Of a stretch of 7,388 nt of DNA, positions 1 to 5,818 are shown in pieces (positions within the stretch are counted from its first letter, which is position 1; every line of letters starts with the position of its first letter). The translations under genes and the position numbers were made by a program. The notes beneath the pieces are model-generated. The model had not been told where the DNA came from. It made no database searches and was given only the letters and a program-made list of their open reading frames with translations. This stretch comes from an uncultured Rhodospirillaceae bacterium (GTDB lineage Bacteria > Pseudomonadota > Alphaproteobacteria > Rhodospirillales > UBA2165): contig CAJXJM010000122.1 in the NCBI GenBank assembly GCA_913054205.1, positions 1-7,388 of the forward strand. Reading direction: 5' to 3'.

Positions 1-2
1 AG

Positions 3-86
3 GCGGTAACGTCATATATTACCCAAGGTTTCAAGAAGGTTCTTGAGTGCATCTGGGATGAATCTGGTGTGACGAGGGCGCATTGA
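3..86 (+). CDS. Possible 3' end of an unidentified upstream gene (partial)
   Basis: An open frame enters from the left edge and stops at TGA 84-86, giving about 27 residues that include ITQGFKKVLE and IWDESG. The stop overlaps the TTG start of cckA as TTGA (83-86), the kind of overlap seen in translationally coupled bacterial genes. That overlap is the main reason to think the frame is real. I do not recognise the protein. A second frame (from base 2, stop 44-46) is also open at the edge, so the choice is uncertain. If the frame is real, cckA would be the downstream member of an operon. Confidence 0.35.
   Translation, partial: AVTSYITQGFKKVLECIWDESGVTRAH
31..46. repeat. Perfect 7-bp inverted repeat before cckA
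   Basis: TCAAGAA (31-37) and TTCTTGA (40-46) are exact reverse complements separated by GG. The centre lies about 45 bases before the cckA start, where an operator could sit. It also lies inside the possible coding tail of the upstream gene, and there is no T-tract to suggest a terminator. It could be a binding site for a dimeric regulator or chance. Confidence 0.3.
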
Positions 87-2620
87 AAATAAAAGACACC
101 AAGTTTAACGATTTTCTTGCCGGGACGGCGAGGGGGCTTATGGCTGTCCTGCAATCGCCATTTTTTAATACCTTATTGGCTGTTGTATTTGCCGCTGTCG
201 CCGCTGCGCTGCTTATCCCAGGACATGACCCGGGGCCTACAAGCGCAACATTGCAATCCCTAGGACTGGCTTTCGCTGCTTTAACAATTATTTTTGCCAC
301 CATGTCCGCTTGGAAATTTGGTCGTGCCACCGAGCGGAGGCAGGCGAGAGATTCAATGTTTGAAACGTTATCGGCATCACAAGAGGCCCTGTTCCTAACT
401 GATGCACGCCAGCGCATTATTTTTGATAACGAAGCCTTTCGTTTGAATTTTGAGAAGATCGAGCTGCAAAAATTAATTGGCTCGGCGAGTATTGAAGGCA
501 TCGGAAAATTGCTCAATGCAAGTTCCGAGGCGGTCTTTGCTCGAATTTGCGCCAACGCTAAGGAAAATCGCCGGGATATCGGGGAGTTGGTATTTGGTTC
601 CAAAGGTGGCCCCACTTTCTCATGGAAATTGGCGGTCGAGCCAGTTGAGACTCTGAGGGGTTTAACCTTGTGGCGGGTGGAAGATGTCACTGATCTGCGC
701 GCGCATGATATTAATCGTCTGCACGAAGAACAATTTACCGGCGATCTCCTAAATCAGCTGCCAGTTGGATATTTTTCAGCAGATGGCGATGGCAATTTGC
801 GATTCATGAACTCGGCCATGAGAGAGTGGCTTGGCATCCGAGAAGACAAAAAGGTTAGCGAATTGCCGGGTTTTGCTGAATTTGTCTCAGCTGAACCAAA
901 CCCAAATAATCCAGTCGAGGCCGATGCGAGTGGTATGCATGGCGGCCTTGTATTGCGTTCCACCGAAGGTGTGGAATTCCCGGTATATCTCATCCAATCT
1001 CAGAAACAATCGAAGGACGGTGAATTTGAATACAGTCGCTCGATTGTATTGCGCGAGCCCTTTACACCAGTTGTTGATGACGGCACAGGAAGGCCATTAT
1101 TGCGCCGCATTCCGTGGTTGTTTTCCGACGCGCCGGTCGGAATTGTCTTGCTTGATTTTCAAGGCGAGGTGATTGATTGCAATCGCGCGTTCTTAAAGTT
1201 GCTCGGACTTCACCGTGATGGCGTTATTGGCAGACCATTGTCAGAACGCATCAACAAAGAAGATCGTAGTGACGCAGATGCCCAACTTTCCAAAGTTGTC
1301 ATGGGCATCAAGTCGGCAACGCTTTTGGATGTACGCATGCCGGCGGGCGGCGAGCGTGAATTGACAGCCTCTCTATATGTCAGCCGCATTTCAGACGAAG
1401 AGGGGGATGTCACAGGACTTGTTATGCACGTCATTGATACGACGGAGCAGAAAAATCTTGAGGTTCAATTTAACCAGGCGCAGAAAATGCAGGCCGTCGG
1501 GCAATTGGCTGGAGGCGTGGCCCATGATTTTAATAATCTGCTGACGGCGATGGGTGGATTTTGTGACTTGTTGCTGGGGAGGCATGGTCCAGACGATCCC
1601 TCTTTTGCCGACATTATGCAGATCAAACAAAATGCCAACCGGGCCGGAAATCTTGTTCGCCAATTATTGGCCTTCTCAAGGCGTCAGACGCTCCAACCTA
1701 AAGTCTTTGCAATTACCGATGCGCTTAATGATCTGTCAAATCTGCTCCGTCGCCTCATAGGCGAAAATATCGAGCTTGAACTCAATCACGGTAAGGATGT
1801 TGATTTGATCCGGACCGATCCGGGTCAATTTGACCAGGTCATAATAAATTTGGCGGTGAATTCTAGGGACGCCATGCCGGGCGGCGGTGTGATTAATGTC
1901 ACGACCGAACGGGTGACTGTCGAGACGTCAATTCAGCGCGGCCACGAAGTCATGCCGGCGGGCGAATACATCTTGATCAAAGTCGTTGATACCGGCTCCG
2001 GCATTGCCAAAGAAGATATTAGCCACATTTTCGAGCCGTTCTTCTCAACTAAAGACGTCGGCGAAGGGACCGGGCTCGGTCTGTCTACCGTCTACGGCAT
2101 TATCCGCCAGTCAGAAGGATTTATATTTGTTGATTCAGCGCTTGGCGAGGGCACAACATTTTCGATTTACTTACCCGCCTTCAGTGCCGCAGAGGCTGAT
2201 TTTGTTGGAGGCGGCTATGCCAATGAAATTATCGATGATGCTGATTTAACCGGGGCAGGTACGGTCTTATTGGTAGAGGATGAAGACGCTGTTCGTCTGT
2301 TCGGCGCCAGGGCGCTACGTAATAAAGGCTACCGGGTGCTGGAGGCCAATGATGGTGAGCACGCCTTGGATGTGATCAATGAATTTGGTGATCCGATCGA
2401 TTTAATCCTCACCGACGTCATGATGCCAGGCATGGACGGGCATACTTTAGTGCGGCTGATCTTAGAGGAACTGCCAAATATTAAAGTGATACTCATGTCC
2501 GGCTATGCAGAGGACGCCATTCCGGGCGAGATAAGCGAAGATCAGTCGATAAACTTCCTGCCCAAACCGTTCAGCCTCCAAGAGCTGGCCGTCAAAGTCA
2601 AAGACGTTCTGGCGGAGTAA
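83..2620 (+). CDS. cckA: CckA-type hybrid sensor histidine kinase
   Basis: This is the bifunctional kinase/phosphatase at the head of the CckA-ChpT-CtrA phosphorelay, which controls cell cycle, motility and related functions in alphaproteobacteria. Two membrane segments are visible (about residues 29-46 and 58-77), followed by three PAS-like regions (about 90-205, 215-325 and 345-455). The HisKA segment carries GQLAGGVAHDFNNLLTA with phospho-acceptor H481. The ATPase domain has the N box around N593, DTGSG at 636-640, the FEPFFSTK box at 650 and GEGTGLGLS at 660-668. A C-terminal receiver has acidic residues near 732-734, D778, S806 and K828. At 845 residues it is longer than the Caulobacter protein (691, from memory), apparently through an extra PAS region. 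The start is TTG, because TGA at 59-61 closes the frame upstream. GAGGG at 74-78 is a close ribosome site, and an internal ATG at 140 is the alternative. All catalytic residues are present. Confidence 0.95.
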   Translation: MKIKDTKFNDFLAGTARGLMAVLQSPFFNTLLAVVFAAVAAALLIPGHDPGPTSATLQSLGLAFAALTIIFATMSAWKFGRATERRQARDSMFETLSASQEALFLTDARQRIIFDNEAFRLNFEKIELQKLIGSASIEGIGKLLNASSEAVFARICANAKENRRDIGELVFGSKGGPTFSWKLAVEPVETLRGLTLWRVEDVTDLRAHDINRLHEEQFTGDLLNQLPVGYFSADGDGNLRFMNSAMREWLGIREDKKVSELPGFAEFVSAEPNPNNPVEADASGMHGGLVLRSTEGVEFPVYLIQSQKQSKDGEFEYSRSIVLREPFTPVVDDGTGRPLLRRIPWLFSDAPVGIVLLDFQGEVIDCNRAFLKLLGLHRDGVIGRPLSERINKEDRSDADAQLSKVVMGIKSATLLDVRMPAGGERELTASLYVSRISDEEGDVTGLVMHVIDTTEQKNLEVQFNQAQKMQAVGQLAGGVAHDFNNLLTAMGGFCDLLLGRHGPDDPSFADIMQIKQNANRAGNLVRQLLAFSRRQTLQPKVFAITDALNDLSNLLRRLIGENIELELNHGKDVDLIRTDPGQFDQVIINLAVNSRDAMPGGGVINVTTERVTVETSIQRGHEVMPAGEYILIKVVDTGSGIAKEDISHIFEPFFSTKDVGEGTGLGLSTVYGIIRQSEGFIFVDSALGEGTTFSIYLPAFSAAEADFVGGGYANEIIDDADLTGAGTVLLVEDEDAVRLFGARALRNKGYRVLEANDGEHALDVINEFGDPIDLILTDVMMPGMDGHTLVRLILEELPNIKVILMSGYAEDAIPGEISEDQSINFLPKPFSLQELAVKVKDVLAE

Positions 2621-2643
2621 CGTTCAGGGAAATCGCAATGCGG

Positions 2644-2672
2644 TTGCCTTTTATTGTTTTCGTCTGAATAAT
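2644..2672 (+). promoter_or_regulatory. Possible sigma70 promoter of the cysteine hydrolase gene
   Basis: TTGCCT (2644-2649) and AATAAT (2667-2672) are separated by 17 bases, and the -10-like box ends 29 bases before the GTG start at 2702. The match is modest, but the gap after cckA (2621-2701) needs a promoter if the hydrolase is transcribed separately. A TTGACA at 2677-2682 has no -10 box at the right distance. Confidence 0.25.
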
Positions 2673-2701
2673 CAATTTGACAAAACGGGAGGATAAATAT
2701 C

Positions 2702-3388
2702 GTGGCGAGTAAAGAACAATTTGAAGATCACTGTTGGCAAGGTCTGTATTCAGATGAAGATTATGCCACTTACGCGCCTTATATCCGGGAGACTTTTATT
2801 GGCAAAAATCCTGCCGTTTTGGCAATCGATCTCTATAACTTGGTTTACAAAGGTGGAGCCAATCCACCACATGAAATTACTGCGGAATTTCCAAGCACCT
2901 GCGGCAAATATGCTCACGAAGCGATTGATCCAATCGTCGAGCTTTTGGCGGCGGGCAGATCTGCCAATCTTCCGATCTATTATATTACCGGCACATTTTC
3001 GCCCAATCGGGTGCGCTCGACGCGGCGTAACGTCGCGCCACTAACCGCGCATGATTTTGAAATTCATGAGGCCTTTACGCCTGAACCGGAAGACGTCGTA
3101 ATCCGTAAGGAACGTGCGAGTTCTTTTTTTGGCACGCCACTGTCCGCTCATCTCGTCCAAAAAGGCCATGATAGCCTCATTATTTGTGGCGAAAGCACAT
3201 CCGGCTGTGTGCGCTCCAGTGTGGTCGATGCATATTCCAACGGCTTTCACATTTCCATCGTCGAGGAATGTGTGTTCGATCGAAGCGAAATGGCCCACAA
3301 AACGAGCCTCTTCGATTTACATCACAAATATGCCGATGTCATGAAATTAGCGGAGGTGTTGGATCATCTTGGCTCTTTGAAGGGCTAA
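2702..3388 (+). CDS. Isochorismatase-family cysteine hydrolase
   Basis: This is a cytoplasmic 228-residue hydrolase of the isochorismatase-like superfamily, which includes N-carbamoylsarcosine amidase, maleamate amidohydrolase and ureidoacrylate hydrolase. The expected triad is visible: D43 in AVLAIDLYNLVY, K136 in VVIRKERASSFFGT and nucleophile C169 in CGESTSGCVRSSVVDAYSNG. The ~35-residue N-terminal extension before the first strand (with WQGLYSDEDY) resembles the carbamoylsarcosine/maleamate amidase branch, so C-N bond cleavage in a small amide is more likely than isochorismate hydrolysis. The start is GTG at 2702, with GGGAGG (2687-2692) nine bases upstream. The gene converges on the amidohydrolase, and their ends overlap by four bases. 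The gene is intact. The family and triad are clear; the substrate is unknown. Confidence 0.88.
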   Translation: MASKEQFEDHCWQGLYSDEDYATYAPYIRETFIGKNPAVLAIDLYNLVYKGGANPPHEITAEFPSTCGKYAHEAIDPIVELLAAGRSANLPIYYITGTFSPNRVRSTRRNVAPLTAHDFEIHEAFTPEPEDVVIRKERASSFFGTPLSAHLVQKGHDSLIICGESTSGCVRSSVVDAYSNGFHISIVEECVFDRSEMAHKTSLFDLHHKYADVMKLAEVLDHLGSLKG

Positions 3389-3404
3389 TGAAGCTTTAGC
3401 CCTT
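3380..3404. terminator. Bidirectional hairpin at interlocked stop codons
   Basis: AAGGGCTAA (3380-3388) and TTAGCCCTT (3396-3404) form a perfect 9-bp stem with a 7-base loop. The hairpin contains the TAA of the plus-strand hydrolase (3386-3388) and the TAG of the minus-strand amidohydrolase (3385-3387). The T-tracts after the stem are short and broken on both sides, so intrinsic termination may be partial. The position between convergent genes supports a shared terminator. Confidence 0.6.
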
Positions 3405-4737
3405 TGAGAATTTTCCGGCCCGAGCGTGCTAGGAGTTCTTTTTTCTTCTCAATTCCACGATAGGTGAGTTTGCCGCCTTTTTTCTTAATCTTTCCCGCGA
3501 TCATTACCGTATCAACGTTTGACCCGTTTGCCTGAAAGACGATCGATTCAATTGGGTCGTGCACCGGATACAAGTTTAAATCATTCTTGTTGATGAAAAT
3601 AAGATCAGCCTGTTTGCCGGGTTTTAGAGATCCAACTTTCTTGTCCAGATTTAATGCTTTGGCAGAATTAATGGTCGCCCATTCCAAGGCCTCCCGAGGA
3701 AATATCGAAAGTGATTGGGCCGGCTTTTTTGCCGCCTTTGCAAATCGCCTATTATCTATATTACGCTGATTTTGTAACGCCATGCGCGTTACCGTAAACA
3801 TATCACCAGATATATTCGATTCTACATCTACGCCAAGTGATGGCCGTGCGCCAAGAGCGCGCACTCTACCAGTCAATGGAACACCGTGTCCCATTTGCAA
3901 TTCGACCTCGGGCGTGACGGTTATGGATGCGCCTGAATCAACGATCAACTTCAGTTCGCTATCGCCAAGGTACACACCATGCACCAGGTTGTGGTTTGGC
4001 CCCAGCAACTTGTTTTTGGCCAATTTACGGTAGCCATCTTTGTTCATCCGATTGGGGGCTCCCCAGACATGCGCGCTGATTAATAGATCAAGTTCTTTTG
4101 CCAATTTGAAATCGTGTTCCGTCACCTCCCATGTTGAGAAGTCAGGTCCAAGCGCCGCCATCGCTAAAGTGAGCAACCCGTTATCCGAGGCAAACGAGCC
4201 TTTGCGCAGACGCTCAAGCTCTGAGCGAGGGTGCGGCATATGGGTGTAGGGAACTTGCCCCTTTTTTGCATCTGGTTTCGGGGAGCCATGACCGAACACT
4301 GCCCGAATGCCGGTTTCTTGGAGCCCGGCGATAGCCGCGTCGGTGTGAGCCGGGGTCGCATTGTTGTGACACCAATCAAATATTGTCGTTGCTCCTGAAT
4401 TGATTTGATTGAGGGAGCCAATCAGATTGCCGAGATAGGTATCATTCGCTGTAAAGCGCGGTGCGATCTCCGCATGCATCATGTGGAGGTATTCAGGGAT
4501 CGACCAGTTTCCGGCAATGCCTCGAATGCCGGTCTGCCACGTATGTATGTGGGCATTCACAAAACCGGGCATAACGATCATATCAGTGGCATCGATGATT
4601 TTTGCGTTGGCGGCGCGGATGGAGCGCGCGATTTTTACAATCTTTTCATCTTCAAGGAGAATATCGCCTTTGGTAAAATCGCCGACCCGGCGATCCATGG
4701 AAATGATCGTGCCGCCTTTTATTAAACTCTGGGTCAT
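3385..4737 (-). CDS. Metal-dependent amidohydrolase, AtzA/TrzA type
   Basis: This 450-residue enzyme is of the amidohydrolase superfamily, in the branch with chlorohydrolases, S-adenosylhomocysteine deaminase and cytosine/guanine deaminase-like proteins. The N-terminal part of the beta-sandwich leads into PGFVNAHIHTW (H63, H65). Further expected metal or active-site residues are H223 in SAHVWG, H253 in LVHGVYLGDSEL and D304 in SLGVDVESN. The C-terminal motif is VGSLKPGKQADLIFI. The glutamate of the usual HxxE motif after the third histidine is replaced by glycine (HVWG). This argues against a standard deaminase and for a hydrolase of different or untested specificity. The start is ATG 4737-4735; the ribosome site is weak (GAGAA, about 8 bases before). 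A TRAP permease remnant ends 16 bases upstream on the same strand, so the gene was probably once co-transcribed with an uptake system. The last ~35 residues are lysine-rich. The family is secure; the substrate is unknown. Confidence 0.88.
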   Translation of the reverse strand: MTQSLIKGGTIISMDRRVGDFTKGDILLEDEKIVKIARSIRAANAKIIDATDMIVMPGFVNAHIHTWQTGIRGIAGNWSIPEYLHMMHAEIAPRFTANDTYLGNLIGSLNQINSGATTIFDWCHNNATPAHTDAAIAGLQETGIRAVFGHGSPKPDAKKGQVPYTHMPHPRSELERLRKGSFASDNGLLTLAMAALGPDFSTWEVTEHDFKLAKELDLLISAHVWGAPNRMNKDGYRKLAKNKLLGPNHNLVHGVYLGDSELKLIVDSGASITVTPEVELQMGHGVPLTGRVRALGARPSLGVDVESNISGDMFTVTRMALQNQRNIDNRRFAKAAKKPAQSLSIFPREALEWATINSAKALNLDKKVGSLKPGKQADLIFINKNDLNLYPVHDPIESIVFQANGSNVDTVMIAGKIKKKGGKLTYRGIEKKKELLARSGRKILKGLKLH

Positions 4738-4753
4738 AATAATTTCTCGGCGG

Positions 4754-4921
4754 TTACAATTTCAAAAGGAATAAGCTGAGATCCGGTATTGCAATCAGCA
4801 ATATCGTCACAACCAGCATGATGATAACATAAGGAAAGGCACCGGCAAAGATTTCGTTGAGAGTGATTGAGGTGTCGGTGATGGTTGATCTCACGACGTA
4901 AACTGCAATACCTACCGATGG
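4754..4921 (-). pseudogene. Remnant: C-terminus of TRAP transporter large permease (DctM)
   Basis: Reading the minus strand from about 4921 to the TAA at 4756-4754 gives PSVGIAVYVVRST, then an amphipathic linker with LNEIFAGAFPYVIIM, a hydrophobic helix (LVVTILLIAIPDLSLFLLKL) and a stop. This is the pattern of the last periplasmic loop and final transmembrane helix of DctM-family permeases (compare the usual PPVG-N-FVV...P...IAFP-LSLWLP ending). A complete permease is about 430 residues, and only about 55 remain. There is no start codon or ribosome site at its 5' edge, where it joins plus-strand coding sequence of another gene. It sits 16 bases before the amidohydrolase start, implying an ancestral transporter-amidohydrolase operon. 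The identification is by eye from conserved pattern. Confidence 0.7.
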
Positions 4922-5108
4922 CTGGCACCATACGGATTGGGATTACCGACGCGTGATCCAGGGAGATGAAAACAAAGTTCATCTCGACGTACAGTTTACC
5001 CGCTACCGTGAAGATGGTTCCGTGCTGGGAACCTATAAATCGCTTTGGATTGTCAGCAAAATGGATGGCAAATGGGGCGTGCAGGCCCGCTCAAGCTACG
5101 CGGCATAA
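4911..5108 (+). pseudogene. Remnant: C-terminal half of an NTF2/SnoaL-like protein
   Basis: On the plus strand the frame ending at TAA 5106-5108 reads PTDGWHHTDWDYRRVIQGDE, then KVHLDVQFTRYREDGSVLG, YKSLWIVSKMDGKWGVQARS and SYAA. This matches the C-terminal beta-sheet of small NTF2-fold (SnoaL-like) proteins, whose ends typically contain DKVHL...FTRYR-DGS...Y.IV...DG.WGVQ.RSSFA. The frame is closed upstream by TAA at 4899-4901. There is no suitable start codon, and about half of a ~130-residue protein is missing. The frame itself is clean, so loss was by truncation rather than point decay, or was recent. The remnant meets the DctM remnant head to head and ends 7 bases before the stop of the dioxygenase-like frame. 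Confidence 0.65.
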
Positions 5109-5115
5109 TGCTTAT

Positions 5116-5652
5116 CTAAAAGACATCGCTATCATCTAAAAGCAGCCGGTTAATATGGCGGTGCCGAGGGCTGTCGGGGATGCGGCCCGCTGCCCAATCA
5201 TAGTTTACAGGTGCCAGCTCATCATTTTGGTAGGCTCGATTTCGATACAGTCCATATCGAATCCAGACCAGCAAGCGCGCGTTTTTCTCTGGTAATCGAC
5301 CGTGATGTAGACCGCTGGGATCTGAAAAAAAGGCTGAGCCGGGTTTGCCTTCGATGATATCCATTTGGTCGCCGAATAAAGATTTATAGACGGCATCACC
5401 GTCATACCCGGCACCGCTGAAAAGTGCCTCAAACTCGACCCTTACTTTTTGCGTCTTACCATCTTTCTCAATTTCAACGAGGGGAAAAGATGTGCGTGCT
5501 AATATTTCCTGCACCAAATCCTGACGGTGCGTACCTCGAATGTATTCATGGGCACCAGTAAGCGTTTGCAAAAAAGATAGGAGCGAAACCGTCCGTATAT
5601 TATGCGGCAGGTTGATTTTCAAAAAAGAGGATGTTTTAAAAGCGTGGCCCAT
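5116..5652 (-). pseudogene. Truncated phytanoyl-CoA dioxygenase (PhyH)-like frame
   Basis: This 178-residue frame resembles the C-terminal part of PhyH-type Fe(II)/2-oxoglutarate oxygenases. GAHEYIRGTHR (about 33-43) matches the segment that follows the metal-binding HxD motif. PGSAFFSDPSGLHHG supplies the distal iron-ligand histidine, NARLLVWIRYGLYRNRAY the arginine that holds 2-oxoglutarate, and HINRLLL the usual end. Family members are about 250-300 residues. Here the HxD and everything before it are missing, and the first ~30 residues (rich in F, S and K) align poorly, so catalysis is unlikely. It nevertheless has an ATG at 5652-5650 and a strong AGGAGGG 9 bases upstream on the minus strand, so a fragment could be translated. 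That ribosome site lies in an inverted-repeat arm (5655-5668). It may be a pseudogene or a repurposed short protein. Confidence 0.6.
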
Positions 5653-5654
5653 AT

Positions 5655-5792
5655 GCCTAGCCCTCCTTTATTTGGAAGGTGAGGCAGTGCTTGGACACAA
5701 AACTTGTGCCTTGGGCCGCCGGGAGACTGCAGAACCCCGACACCGGTTAAATAGGTTTATATGTTTTTTATGTCGAAGGAGGGGTGCTAGGC
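5655..5792. repeat. 138-base non-coding segment bounded by inverted repeats
   Basis: Left arm GCCTAG-CCCTCCTT (5655-5668) pairs with right arm AAGGAGGG-GTG-CTAGGC (5776-5792): 14 complementary bases with a 3-base bulge. A 9-base direct repeat GCGTGGCCC lies outside both arms (5642-5650 and 5811-5819), 4 and 18 bases away, so it is not a clean target duplication. Inside are two small hairpins, around CACAA-AAC-TTGTG (5696-5708) and CGGG...CCCG (5720-5739). No reading frame is convincing. It could be a decayed miniature transposable element, a folded leader of the minus-strand frame at 5652, or a terminator region for UbiD. None of these is proven. Confidence 0.45.
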
Positions 5793-5818
5793 GTCGCTGA
5801 TGTCGCCATTGCGTGGCC

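Noticed and set aside
31..690. 219-codon open frame on the minus strand opposite cckA
   Set aside because: It lies antisense to the membrane and first PAS part of a clearly real kinase gene, has no recognisable domain, and its composition is that of a reverse-strand shadow.
2635..2660. Terminator after cckA (GCAA/TTGC hairpin followed by T-rich sequence)
   Set aside because: The stem is only 4 bp and weak, so the T-rich run alone is not enough to call a terminator.
4734..4982. 82-codon minus-strand frame rich in His, Cys and Arg
   Set aside because: It is out of frame with the DctM remnant on the same strand and shows no family pattern; the remnant frame explains the sequence better.
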